64,000 bases of DNA from Akebia trifoliata (taxonomy: Eukaryota; Streptophyta; Magnoliopsida; Ranunculales; Lardizabalaceae): positions 32,182,721 through 32,246,720 of the forward strand of contig CM030708.1 of assembly GCA_017979445.1 (NCBI GenBank), in the 5' to 3' direction. The notes below the pieces were generated by a model. That model was given only the letters and a program-made list of their open reading frames with translations. It searched no databases and was not told where the DNA came from. The stretch's first letter is position 1, and each line of letters begins with the position of its first letter. Both the position numbers and the translations under genes were made by a program. Below, one piece after another: positions 1 to 12,300 of the stretch.

Positions 1-137
1 CCCGAACAGATGATCTGTTCAATATGATCTTGCACATTTTTGGTAGCATCATCCAACGGAGTAATTCTTTTGTTTGATAGTGGTTTCTTAATTGTAATCC
101 GAAATTTCTGAATTATAATACCACTGCATCTGTGCAG

Positions 138-2564
138 GTTGCAGGTTTGCCAACAAATATCAATTTCCTTCAAGAGCTTGTTAACCATTGGGCATTCGAA
201 AATGGCCAAGTTGAAACAAATTTTATTGAGCATTTTAAAAGTGATCTCTTCATTGATCCAAGTAATGCAACGTTAGCAACAAAAGCATATAGTGCTGCTA
301 CATTTGCTGCGACCATGGTTGCTGCCTGTGTTTGCAAAAAGGAACATATAGCTTCAAAGGAGAGTCTCTCTGGTAAGCTTGAGGCCTTAGACTTCTCTAA
401 GGATATCTTTTTAATTCTTCCAACAATGCTTATTAGTAGTCTAACCTTATAATGTGTGGGCAGGAGTTAACAACTTGAACTCATTATGGTATGCTCATCC
501 ACCTTTCCGAGTTCATCACCTTGCAAAGAGTATAATGGAGTTTGAGTGGGACAATGAGTATGATGACAGTGGTTCAAAGCTTTTGAAGCTTGCCATCACT
601 TATCAACCTGATGGGAACTATTTGATTAAGGTAATTCCTATTTTCTGCCGGAAGAGTTGGCTTGAAGGGCTAGTTGTATTTTATACTTAATTGATTCCAG
701 ATGTTATTAGATCTCTTTTATGTTTCTTCTTATCATCTCTCACTGTTTTGTTAATTTCCTTGAACTTCCCTTTGTTTAGTCTTAAGTTGCTCTTCTGCAT
801 ATCCAAATATTTTGTGCATGTAACCACAGACAGAAGATACAGATTCCCCTGGGTTGGAAGTTAAAGTTGTGCACTTAGGCAACCATGATTTTAGAGTGGA
901 GGCTGATGGTTTAAGCATGGATGTTAGTTTGGTTGTCTATTCTAAGGTAAAACATCCGTTTTCTACACTTTTTTTTTTTTTTAGAATCAGTTGTTGAGAT
1001 TATTAAAAGAATACAATTTCAATTCTTGCTTGTATTGTCTCTCTTTACTTGTTTGTTTTTATAAAACTAACACACAAGGCCAATGGATGGTTGTTATCAT
1101 TGGATATTATGAATGCTTTATGATCTGTGCCAATAGTTGCATGCATGGAGCTATTATAACTTGGATATTGACAATTTTTAAATCTCTTCAGACTATATTT
1201 TTTCTCTTCTGATTTGCCTCTGTAGAAGATTTATCACATCAATCCCTATCTGCAGTCAGTTACTTTCACTGTCATACTGGATATCATGGATGCTTTGTGT
1301 TCTTTAATGCCAATTGTCATAGTGAAACACCATTTTTACACATATTGTGATGCTAGGGATAAGTGATCCCTGTTATCAACAAGAAGAGTACTATGGAAAA
1401 TAAGATATGAAACTTCAATCACTGGCAAAACAAAAAATCTTGGAAAAACAGGGTGCTTAAGCAAGCAAACCCAATAGTTCACAATGGAATTACTCAGAAC
1501 CCTAAAGCATCAGTATTTTGACATAAGTCGTTATTTAGCTCTTGTAGATCTTAGAATGAGCTTCCAGTGCATCTAACAATGTCTCAATCGGATACCTGAG
1601 TAAAAAATTATGAATTGCAAAAGTTGTTTCAAATGGCTTGGTCCCCATACCTCTATTACTAGTCTGTGTTCATCGTGGTTTCAAATGACTTGGTCTTTGA
1701 TTGCTGGCCATATGGTTTAGACGACCTTCTATGTTAGGCCAAATCGTATTATGCGTGACCTGAATGGCTTTAAAGGCTATACTGCACCAAGATACCGCAC
1801 AATCATGGTTTAAAGTTTTGTACCATCTCGGAATGTTTCAACTGAGACAAGCATGAAACATCAACTATGTTTATTAGCTAATGTCGTATATTTAAGGTAT
1901 TGCTTTTGATTCATGTGTACAAGTTTGTGCACAATGTAATTGTGTTTTTGCGAGACATGTGCCTTCAGCATGTCATGTGTGTTGGACATGTTGGATTGTG
2001 ATGTAGGTCTGATGTGGTCACTCAGACCTGGTCAAAAGCCTGAAGAGCCGACACACACACACCCCAAAAACAGGAAAAAAGAACATGAAAAAGAAAAAGA
2101 AACATAATTGATATATATGATTTTTTGATGCTGCCAGGAACGTACTAAGGATATTCATATATGGCATGGTAAGCATCATCATCATTTCAGGCAAAAATTA
2201 GGGCTCGAGCTGTCTAATGATGACATGTCCCAGCATAAGCCTAATTTTGAGATGGCATCCCACCACCCTAAAGGGACTGTGGTGGCACCTATGGCTGGTT
2301 TAGTTGTTAAAGTTTTGGTGGGGGACGGGACGAAGGTGGTGGAAGGGCAACCTGTCTTGGTTCTAGAAGCAATGAAAATGGAGGTATGTAGTGGTTTATG
2401 ATTCTGTCCTTCAGTCTCTTTGTCACTATCCAAAAAGTTCTTGATTTTGTGTTAAATCTCTGTTTCAGCATGTTGTCAAGGCACCCTGTGCTGGGTTTGT
2501 CAGTGGACTTCAAGTCAGTACCGGCCAGCAGGTTTTTGACAATAGTATACTCTTCAGTATTAAG
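138..2564 (+). CDS. MCCA: Methylcrotonyl-CoA carboxylase alpha subunit, mitochondrial (3' part)
   Basis: Biotin-containing subunit of 3-methylcrotonyl-CoA carboxylase, which carboxylates 3-methylcrotonyl-CoA during leucine breakdown in mitochondria. Five exons are visible: 138-372, 464-630, 830-946, 2138-2383 and 2469-2564; reading phase closes across all joins. The first exon (VAGLPTNINFLQEL...) is the C-terminal end of the biotin carboxylase core. The middle exons encode the linker between core and carrier. The last two encode the biotinyl domain, with the signature EAMKMEHVVKAP; the biotinylated lysine is codon 2375-2377. Exon 2138-2383 contains HGKHHHHFRQK, which looks like a mini-intron but is coding. 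The 947-2137 intron holds nothing recognised. The gene begins upstream of the window; bases 1-137 are intron. The C-terminus is uncertain: the reading frame ends ...FSIK at 2564 before a good donor (GTAATC), and either reads through to a TAA at 2631-2633 or splices to a short last exon, perhaps just after the AG at 3056-3058. The family assignment is secure; only the last residues are open. Confidence 0.93.
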
Positions 2565-3420
2565 GTAATCTCTTCCCATTTTGATAGTAATAGACATGAA
2601 CTAAAAGTTCACATTTGGCAAAAACATAAATAACCTTGAGATGATCATCAACAGTTGCAATTCATTAGCTCATCTGGTTATCACATTTACAAATGGATTA
2701 CCCTCCTTTTGACGAGTAAAGCCAGCTTAGGTGCTTATTTCTTAAGCAAATTTGTTTCTTCTACTTTTACTGTCAGACCTTGTAACCTTTCCCAGTGTCA
2801 TCATCACCTACACCTTATCCAAAATATTTTAGTCCAGAACGTGAATCCCTTTTATCCACTCAACCCTATCTAGTGGTACATCTTTTCTTAAGGGTTCAAG
2901 GTATATCCACTGTCCATATGTATTTTGAACTATTTGATTGCATTTCTCTCCAAAATAACAAGAGCCAAGCAGCCCCCATCAAATGAAAATATGTAGCCAA
3001 AAAATTGAGATAGTAAATATTGACCATGCTTACCATGTTATGTTGTGTTCTTCCCAGAACTATGGAGGTTAAGAAAAATTCTCTATAATAGTAATGAGTT
3101 ATATTTTACCTAGCACCACTTACGAAATTTGGATTTGGATTAAACCCTTGGAAGCAAAAAATTCACCTCGTCATTACACTTCAATTTTGTAAAGAAGATT
3201 GCTATTTTCGGTTAAGAAATGGTCTTCTATTTGTTTTATGTGAAATTATGGTCAAATTGGCATACTTCTGCTTGTGGGCTGTCAATGTGTTCATCCTTGA
3301 GCAAAACTTATGTACACAGGCATGCTGAAACAGTTTATATTCCTTGACCAGGATGAATAGCACGGGAGGTAGCTTCCCTATACTTGCCAAGCCACACTCA
3401 ATCTGACTTCAAGCTTCTTC
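2565..3420 (+). other. 3' end region of MCCA (possible last exon and 3' UTR)
   Basis: No conserved protein is visible here. A terminal MCCA exon of a few codons plus the 3' UTR should lie in this stretch. Candidate acceptors are the CAACAG before 2655, which opens an unconserved 72-codon frame, and the TTCCCAG before about 3059, which gives NYGG followed by a stop. A transcript is needed to decide. Confidence 0.4.
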
Positions 3421-4764
3421 AGTTTGTGGGAGTTGATTGAGCTGACCTACATCGATATGGTAATGGTAGGAAAATGATTTTAGTGGCATACATGGATTAA
3501 ATGCTTGTTTATTTTTACCAAATAAATTATTTGCAACCACAAAATGTTGTTATGGTTGGCGTTGCAAAAGGCAAAAAAATAGAAGTAACTTTGTAAGTTC
3601 TTTATTTGATATAAGGAGAAACATGGAATTAGCAATCTTTATAGATGCTACGATTTCTTTCAGTTCTTTTATTTTCTCAATAGTCTCTTGAGGGCTATGT
3701 TTTGACCTTTACATTGGATGTGCCCATCGAGCACTTCAAATGGCGTCTTAGCGATGCATGTCATAACTCATATTGTCATCTTCATTTCCATCTGAATATT
3801 TGGATGAACTACATGAATCATGTTCCATTATTCAATCAGTTCCATCTTGAGCTGTATCTTTTGCCAAAGTGTGTGTAAGATTTTTTTTGAACTTAAGCCA
3901 GATCTTTTTCGGCTTTCCCTTACCCTTTTAGAACCATAAACCCACACCAAGGTGCCCCATCGTATTGGAGTCATCTGAGCCATCTATATAAAAAGTCCAA
4001 AAAAAATCCCCCCCTCCCCCCCCAACTCCTTCCTTTTAATCTATACAGAGATACTCCACTATGTTTGAAATTGATAACATGGCCCTTTGACCTAGGTCCT
4101 CTCTGAGAGACTAACATAAATTATCTATATGTCATCATCTTCAACCTCTAGTATTTTTTTTTCCCAGAACGAGTCAACTTGAACCCAGATTTAGTCACCA
4201 AAATCAATCATCTTCAAACTAACTGAAGGTTTTTGCCCTTCTTCAATCTTGAGATCCTATCTTCTTATATCCTAGCTGATTTTATGCTCAAATTCAGTCA
4301 TCTTCAAACTTAGGTTGATGTATTTTGCCATCTTCTTCAATCCTAGGGTGAAGCTTAAGACCCCATCTTTTTCGACCTTCAAATTGCAAGATCAAGATAG
4401 GGTTGTGGAGAAGTAGAAGATTGATGGGTTTTCGGAAAAGATTTTTGGATAATATAATATTTGGTGGAAAAATCAACAATTTTCTTCTATACATGGAAGA
4501 TGGATTGAAGAGGAGGTTTAATAAGTTAAAAACAGTTTGCCCTCTAGGTGTTAAAGCATGAAAATGACAGATTTTATGGATGAAATATCAAGGTTTTTGG
4601 CTTGAGGTTGAAGAGAAGGGCATTAATGTCAGTTCCATTAGTTTCTAATAAAACCTAGGTCAAGTGGTGCATGTCATCAGTTTGCAAACATGGGTATGGG
4701 GGCATGTCTATATGACCTTTTTAACAAGGGGTCATTATTAAGAAAATATAAAAATAATATTTGA

Positions 4765-4868
4765 GGGGGGGACGTGGTAAGGGCACATAATCGTAGATCT
4801 TTTTCATCAAGATACACAGAAAAAGGATATGTGATTCTGTGCCCTTGACACGACAGTCACGTGCCCTT
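4765..4868. repeat. Short hairpin repeat
   Basis: Imperfect inverted repeat: 'aagggcacataatcgta' near 4777 is mirrored by 'gtgattctgtgccctt' near 4830. The loop carries 'gatctttttcatcaagataca', a motif that recurs in the loops of the hairpin elements at 7.6, 39.5, 42.1 and 59.0 kb. It is probably a decayed member of that MITE group. Confidence 0.45.
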
Positions 4869-5340
4869 TTTTACTATATTCAACACTAATTGAGAAATCA
4901 TTCATTGATTTGTCGATTAAAACACATAGTTCCTTATTTGGGGAATTACCAACTTTTAGAAAAATTCAGAAAGTTAATGACTGTGATTGTAAAAATGGTT
5001 TTAGGATTGGATCACTAATCAGATTGACTTGGACCAGTTCAAACCGTTTTGATAAATCTATATTTTATAGATAATAATCATCCAAGGCATAAAAATCATT
5101 TATACTTGTATGGACAAAACAACCAAATCAATCTATGATTGAACTTGGCTTACTTTTTTGAAAAATCAGCTGAGTTGAATTGATTTTTGGATGATGTATT
5201 GAAGGAGCTGATACTTTTAAAATTATGGATCCGATTTGGATTGAAATCGTAGATCCGATACAAATTTGGATTGAATTCAGATGTACCCCAATAATTCATT
5301 CCAAAAAAATTCCGATTCGAATATATTTTAATATTTTTTA

Positions 5341-5952
5341 AGGGATCGACTAGTTGCACACCACCAATCACCAATTGCACACCATCACTTAAAAAATCCC
5401 CACTCCATTTGGATGTTTACATTCCAAAAAAACAAAAATAGAAAAAATATTGCACTCATTTTTTTCCTCAATCATGTCCATATAAATTATTGTCGTTTCA
5501 ATTATTTTGTGCATAGTCTAATCTATTTTCAAAACATCACAAATCCCTTGTAATTGCCATGTATCTGGATTGATAAACTAAGGAAGATTGATTTTGACAA
5601 TTTTAAAGCTATTGTGATGCTTAAGAAACTCGTTGGAATCCAAGTTGACACTTCAAGCTTATCAATGATCAAAGCATTTCAAAAAGAATATTCAAGTATC
5701 AATTTCTAAACAAAGCTTAAATATAAATTGAAAAACCAATACCTTCAATTGATGCCAAAGAGAACATGAGCAAAATCACAAGAAAATAGAGCACTAACGT
5801 AGAAAAACTGTGGGAAGATGAACATATCCCTAAATCATAAGATTACCATAATGAAGTACTATTAGTAGGTTAAAATCAAGATTTAAAAAAAAAAAAAAAC
5901 ATTTTTTCATATGTTAGAGTGCAACCAACAACTGTGCAACCAGTCTATCCCT
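5341..5952. mobile_element. Non-autonomous TIR element (about 612 bp)
   Basis: The ends are 19-bp terminal inverted repeats with two mismatches: AGGGATCGACTAGTTGCAC on the left, and on the right the inverse of AGGGATAGACTGGTTGCAC. A second inner match involving 'ttgcacacc' and 'gagtgcaacc' extends the symmetry. Both sides are flanked by TTTTTTA, a plausible 7-8 bp target duplication, although it is low-complexity. No ORF lies inside, so the element depended on a transposase elsewhere. TIR and duplication length suggest hAT or Mutator, unresolved. Confidence 0.65.
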
Positions 5953-6215
5953 TTTTTTATTCTAAATTTCATATAAATACATATAGATAACATGTTTAAG
6001 TCTTTTTGGTTCCCCTCTATATTAGTTGTTAAAAGTGATTTTTTTTTTTTAATTTTTAATTTTTAAAAAATTTTGAACGTTGATATTTTGAAAACAAGGC
6101 ATGTGTCCGAATCAGACCAGTTTCAGATTAAGGATGAAATGTAACGAATCGGATTTGATTCGCCTTTTCATTAATCCGATCAAATTGGATTGGATACATG
6201 TTTAAAAAATTTCGG

Positions 6216-6404
6216 ATATGAGCATTAATTCCTCAAGGGCCACCCACGAGAGTGCACCTTTACTTACCTGGTGCGTGTAATGTGTGGGCGTTGCACATGC
6301 CCCGAGACTAGTCCTTGGACAAGACCATGGTTTATGGACTAGGCAAAACCCAAATACAGGCCCAGTCCATTGTCTTCAGGGATGCCTGGTTATCAAAAAA
6401 AAAA
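6216..6404 (+). mobile_element. SINE-like retroposon, 5'-truncated, with poly(A)
   Basis: Begins 'atatgagcattaattcctc' and runs to 'ggttatc' followed by ten A residues at 6395-6404. Diverged copies of the same consensus occur at 34280-34460, 62064-62168 (3' part) and 62830-62930 (5' part, opposite strand). The 5' head with the B-box-like 'gagttcgatactc' is missing here but present in the 62.9 kb copy. Poly(A) and 5' truncation point to retroposition. Confidence 0.6.
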
Positions 6405-7514
6405 CTTAGATTAGTATTGGAGTGGTACTTATCCGGCATTGAACCGATCGATTGCTAGCCCTAGATCAGATGGATATAATCCTTTTTATGACAATTTAGG
6501 TTGATCACTAATTGAATGGTATAAGATCATTCCATAATTGTATTATTTTTTTTTTAAACAGATCATCAAGGGGTGGCTTCTAAAAATGGTCCTGATTGGT
6601 TCATGCACTTGATAAACATGGAAAGTTTTTATTCCCTAAAGAAGAAGATAGAGAAGAATATTCCTTATTTCATGGAGGAATAATGCACGAAAGAATATTG
6701 TCTATTTATGATGTATTTTTGCTGTTCCTATGTGATACAGAGTTTGATGTAACCTCAGCAAAACACCTTCCATAACATTCTTTTGGGCCCACTGACCCTA
6801 CAAAACAGATTTTGAATCACATCTGTTTATCTTGCAAACCAAAAGTCTTGTTAGTTTGATAATTTATTTATAGCCATTAGATTTGAGAAATCAGTTTTTG
6901 GTACTCGAATTATTGGTGGGTAATCAACGATGAAACTGATTTGGGGGTCTGTAGGGCCACATAGAGTACAGCCAAATATCAAGTACTCGATGGGTCCACA
7001 AAGTGTGTTGGAGGCATAGGGATGACATCAAGGTTCGGTACTATAGTGATACATCAAATTTGCGCTCGCTAGACCGTAGCAGTTAACCTGATTTTATTTC
7101 CATTTTAGGATTTCAACCGTCTTCCTCGATAGTCGTGCCACAAATATTTTGCCCTTTTAGTTCTAACGTTTTCAACGAAGTTACGAAAATAACCTCATCT
7201 ATTACCATATAGACAAGACATAGCCCTATTGAAATGACTAATATACCCTCAGATTGCTCTAAACATCCAAAATAATGAATTATTTTAGATTAGTGGAATT
7301 TTTTATTCTTTTTTTTTTTAAATATATAATTATCTTACTGTAATGTGAGTATGCGACGAGATGGGCTGGCAATGAAATCTGACCTGAATTTGGTGATGCA
7401 TTATGTGTGGGCTCAAAACGAGATCAACCGTTAATCATGGGAGTAATCAATGGCTTAAAGATCTTTATAACAAGAAGTCAAAGTTATAACAGCCATCATA
7501 GAAGAAATATTAAA

Positions 7515-7679
7515 AGAATAATGATGAAGTGACCTCAAGGTTGTACCTCATATCGCACATCCCTAACGGGAAAGTGTGTAAGAACCATAGATGCTTTTCA
7601 TTGAGATCTTGCACACTTCCACGTCAAGGATGTGCAATATGAGGTACAATCCCAAGTTCATTGTAGCACAATTCATATT
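7515..7679. mobile_element. Hairpin MITE, family with 'cctcatatcgcacatcc' arms
   Basis: A foldback of about 165 bp. The left arm includes 'gtacctcatatcgcacatcc' and the right arm 'ggatgtgcaatatgaggtac'. The loop carries 'catagatgcttttcattgag'. A second copy lies at 39380-39573. No ORF. The size and structure fit a miniature inverted-repeat element. Confidence 0.65.
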
Positions 7680-8527
7680 AAAATTTTAAAACCATTTCTC
7701 ATATTTGACAAAATAGTTTATATCAATTTATTGGTTATTATTAGTACAATAATGCAAGCAATGCTGATGTAACCTACCACTCATTTGATGTATCATCGTA
7801 GTCGTCGTCATCGTTATCATTTAAATTCTTAAATCATGTCTTGTATTATTGTAAATATATTCATATAGGCACTATCTACCTCAATTTATGCTCTTTGAGT
7901 GAAATATTACTAATACCTTACACCTAATAAGCCCTCTAACATTCAAGGCAAATGATTAATAAATCAAGATCATCAAAATGATTGAGAGGATTCCAACATT
8001 TAATTAAAACAATATTAAGTTGAAGGTCTTAAAAAAATGGAAGATTTAAAAAAAATTGTGGATGGAGATGAGAAAAAAAAAAGAGAGATGAACTCAATTT
8101 AATCATAGAAGACTTGGCTCTAGATAGAGCAAAATGAGTAAAATAATTCAATTTGTGATAAATCTTTGGGTTAAGGATTTGTTATTATAGGGAGTGTATT
8201 TCGATAATTTAATGGTGAGATAGGATTAGGTCTGATCTATTCCTTTCTCCTCATTCTACATTTTTAATTTTTAAATTTTAATTTTAGTTGATCTTCTTGA
8301 CCACTGCATCAATAAAATTCGTTATCAATAATAATAATAATAATAAAAGGATTTGTTAGTATGCATACTCAGCTATCATTTTCGCCATAATAGCAATTTA
8401 GATTAATCTCTAAGAGGGTATTATGGTCACTAAAAGGGTAATTATGTCCATAAAAAATCTAGTAATGTACCACTAAATTCTTTTTAAGGATAAGGGACGA
8501 AAGAGACAAAAAGCAGTTATGAACTTC

Positions 8528-8640
8528 TTTAAAAGGCAGCCCGCGCATTTCTGCCTTCTTTACGTCTTCCCCACAAACTCAATCTCTCTCTCTGTCTCTC
8601 ATTTCTTCTTCTTTCGACCACAACTCGTTCTTCGTTAAAT
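8528..8640 (+). promoter_or_regulatory. Probable core promoter and pyrimidine-rich leader of the MRK1-like kinase
   Basis: A TATA-like TTTAAAAGG (8528-8536) is followed by a CT-rich stretch (8570-8630) typical of plant 5' UTRs. The kinase ATG lies 0.75 kb further on, so the leader probably contains an intron. A possible pair is a donor after 'cgtattgag' near 8697 and an acceptor 'ttagcag' ending near 9330. This is inference from composition; no transcript was available. Confidence 0.35.
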
Positions 8641-9392
8641 CTTTAAGTAATCGATCGAACCAATTTATTATCCATCGATCGGTAGATACGTATTGAGGTT
8701 TTTAGTTCTCTTTAAGGTTTCATTTCTTTTTATAACATCTCCGTCTCTTTTGTCTCTCTGTCTTATAATTTTTATTGCTGTTCTTCTCAATTTATTTTCT
8801 GTTTCTGATTTTCTTTTGGAGGGTTTTCGTCTGGCTTTGATCATTGGGTGAAGTAGATTTTTAAAATGTTCATTTTATGAATTTTCTGGTATTTTCCATG
8901 TAGTGCTATGAATCGGATCGTTTTTTAGGCATTTAGATTATTGGAAAAGGTTTGTGATATGGGTTTTCTAGGATTTTGATTTCGAAAGATCAATTTTTGT
9001 TTGTTTGGGTACAGTGTGGGTTTTAAATATCTTAATCATTCTGAGGCCAATATCAGAACAAAATTTGGAATTTGGGCCAAAAACATAAAATAACTGTCAA
9101 GGTTTTAATAGTGATTTCGAAGACAAAGGTAGGTTTTTTTGTGCCTTTTCTTGTTGGATTTGTTTTCCAATTTGATGGGTTTTCCTGTGCGTATTCATGC
9201 GTGAAATTTGTAGTAAATTGTTGGTTTGAATTTGTTGGTGATGGTGAAATTTTGAGAACTTGAGTTGTTTTGGTCTCTCTAGTGTATCAAACCAATTGTC
9301 ATTGGTTTGGATTTTCTGATTCATTAGCAGTTGAGTTTCTCTATTGTTTGGTGTTTTCAAGTTTGGGTTCTCTCTTATTGTTTCTCACAAAA

Positions 9393-12300
9393 ATGGATTT
9401 GAAGACTGGTGAGGAAGATAAAAAAGTCGAGACATCAGAGAATTCAAATGTCGGAGAGAGAAGCTTGGGCTCAAAGGGGAAGGGTGTTGGAAACATTAGT
9501 AACAAAGATATGTTTATCAGAGCAGATAAGATTGATTTGAAAAGCTTAGATCATCAATTGGAGAAACACCTCAGTAGGGTCTGGTCGAGGGTCAAGGAGG
9601 CTCAAAGGGCAAAGGAAGAATGGGAGATCGATTTGTCTAAATTGGATATAAGGAATGTTATTGCTCGTGGGACTTACGGTATTGTCTATCGAGGTGTTTA
9701 TGACGGCAACGATGTTGCAGGTGGTTACATCTTCTTCCCTTCTCCATTTACATTTAATGGATTGAAATTAGTGTTGACTTTACATGTTTAAATCTTAATC
9801 TGAGATGGCATTAAACATATTGGCATGAAATATTTCGGTTGTATTTATGAGTTCTATGCAAGAAAGTTTAATGTTAGGTGTTGCACGAAAGTTTATATGC
9901 CATTTAAAATATTTATGAGTTCTATGAATTTTTTTTTATAGTCAGTTGATTTTATGTGAACATGATCTCCCCAGAGTATATTCACTAATTATCAGCCCAT
10001 GTTGACATTTCTTGCCTTACTAGAAGTGATTTACAAGTTGAACAAATTCTACACATTTACTTTATCATTAGTTTGAACTTCACATTCGATAGGTTAAAAG
10101 ATTTAGAAAGGTCTGTTTTTGTGTGAGAATGATCCCTTTGATTTCTCAACCCATGCACACCCATACATTGAGCATGTCAAAAGGTATGTGTCAACCTATC
10201 CCAACCCATAGACACCCATATATTTATGTGTATGTGTGTGTCACCGAGAGTCAATGCTTCTAGTGCCAGCTAGTTTCTTTCCAGTACTTATCTATAAGAT
10301 TGAATCTTGGGTCCAACATATGTGAAACATCTGAAATGAAGTTGGGAGTATGTGAGAAGTTTCATAATTTTTCAGTTTCTCTTTTTCTTAGTTGAGGAGT
10401 TTTAATGTAGATTACTATTGTACTTGTTTTTATGTTCCTATCATTATATTGTGAATCTGTTTTGGGGAATAGTTTGGTACATCTGAAAGCTAACACAACA
10501 GCTGTTTTAGCACAGTTTAATCACATTAGTGATGGTGGTCCACCTTCAAGACATGTACAAGGTACTGCTTGACGAAAGCTTCTTTTAGCCCCATATCCCA
10601 GGGCCACTTCATCGTGGTTGCATGCTGTTGCAGTATTGGAGTATTGAAGTATCCTGTAGTTTTCTTTAATCCCTTTTTATCTTCTTTTCACTTGTACATT
10701 TAACCCTTCTTGACCAGCCACAGCTACCTAAATTATGCTTTTAGAAATGTATTCTGGATAAATAGAATGACCCAACTTGTCCTCCACGTCATGAGGGAAG
10801 TGCCACTGCCAAAACAGGGTTGCCGCCCATATGTTGGATCCATTATCTAACAATGCCATCAGGCACATCTGTTGCCTAAGGACACCAATACACATGCGTA
10901 GTTGTATCACCACACTTAAAATTTCCTACTGGCTAAGGTCACCATCACGTATACCTCCAATCTCTTAAGGCGTCATCACACTTTACCATGAGAGAGCCAT
11001 TGTCATGTCTTGGAGATGCCATCTTCATCATCAGAACAAGCCCACTAGGGCACCATTGGCATGAATAAACCTGCGAGGGCACCATCACCGTGGCCCTGCC
11101 TGTGCCCAAGTGTGTCATCATGGCCAAGTTCTTCACTTAGAGGTGTTAACATAATAAAGGCCCTCTCTAAAAGGATGAAATACTATCACAATTGAACATA
11201 ACATCTCGAAGGTACCACTGGGTTGGGCCTTACTGTTGCATGAATGGCTGTCCCACATGCTTTGGTTAGAGACCACAAACAGACCTTTGGAATAAGAGGC
11301 CATTCAAAGTTTAGAGATTGTTACTGGCAACTATAATACCACGTTACACCCCATGTCGCACACGGGGTCAAAAGAAGATTGTAGCATTGTTTGTGTCTCG
11401 TTGAAGGAGCTTGCTTGGTTTGTGATTCACACTCACCAGCCCACTAATGGTGCTTTTGTCGAGATTCAAAGAACCGTGCCTCCCTCGTCTGTCATATGCA
11501 AAATCACATGTGATATGGATGGCGCTACCTGGTGATGACAATGAGCAGAGCAGACGAGTGTCAAGAGTCAGAAAGAAATTCTACTTAAACCACACCTTTC
11601 CCTTTCAATGATGAATTCCTCCAAGCCCTTGGACTAACTGTCAGAAAGGATGTTACTAAACCACTCCTCCCTTTCAATGATGAATGCCACCAAGTTCTTG
11701 GACTAACTCCTGATCCACACATCTTGTGCCCCTTGATTGTGCTCATCTCCTTGGATTCTTCCTTTCAGACCTGCCTTGGACCAACTCTTTCAGAAAGAGG
11801 TATTACTTAGCCACTCCTCTCTCTTTCAATGATGAATGCCAGTAAGTCCTTGGACTAACTCCTGATCCACATGTCTTGTGTCCCTTGCATGAGCTTGTCT
11901 CCTTGAACTCTTCTCTTCAGACCTGAATCAAATTTTTTTGCCGTCGCCTCTTCCCCTACATGGTATGGCCCAGTGAGTAGCCAAGATATTTTATGGAATG
12001 GGTTCAGGGTACTTTTTTCTCAGTTCTATCCCATAGAATCACACTTCCCAACCCAACAAAACCAAAAAAATAACCTGTACTCCATTCCCTAAAATATCGG
12101 AGAATTTGGAACACAAGTCAAGGGTGAGAAATGATCTATAACTAAGAGCAAGTGACTTTCTAACATTTTTTTTTATTGTTCTCTTTCTTTCCCAAATACT
12201 TATATGTTTCTTTGTGGTATGTCACTTACAGAAAATGTTGGGATGTTGGAGGCTACAGATTAAATGGAACAAAAAGCATAATATACACTTGTACAATAAT

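Larger units (their letters stand above)
3421..8500. other. Intergenic region with dispersed repeats
   Basis: No gene is supported between MCCA and the kinase. The stretch is AT-rich with frequent stops in all frames. It contains a hairpin near 4.8 kb, a TIR element at 5341-5952, a SINE copy at 6216-6404 and a hairpin MITE at 7515-7679, each listed separately. The 4.1-4.6 kb stretch and the 'gatccgattcggat'-type text near 5.2 and 6.1 kb look like older, unclassified repeats. Confidence 0.6.

Noticed and set aside
2655..2873. 72-codon open frame after MCCA as a terminal exon
   Set aside because: It follows a usable acceptor, but its translation is long, hydrophobic and unlike any MCCA C-terminus; MCCA should end a few residues after the biotin domain.
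9270..9392. N-terminal extension of the kinase reading frame
   Set aside because: The frame is open but has no ATG before 9393, and the extension looks like 5' UTR.
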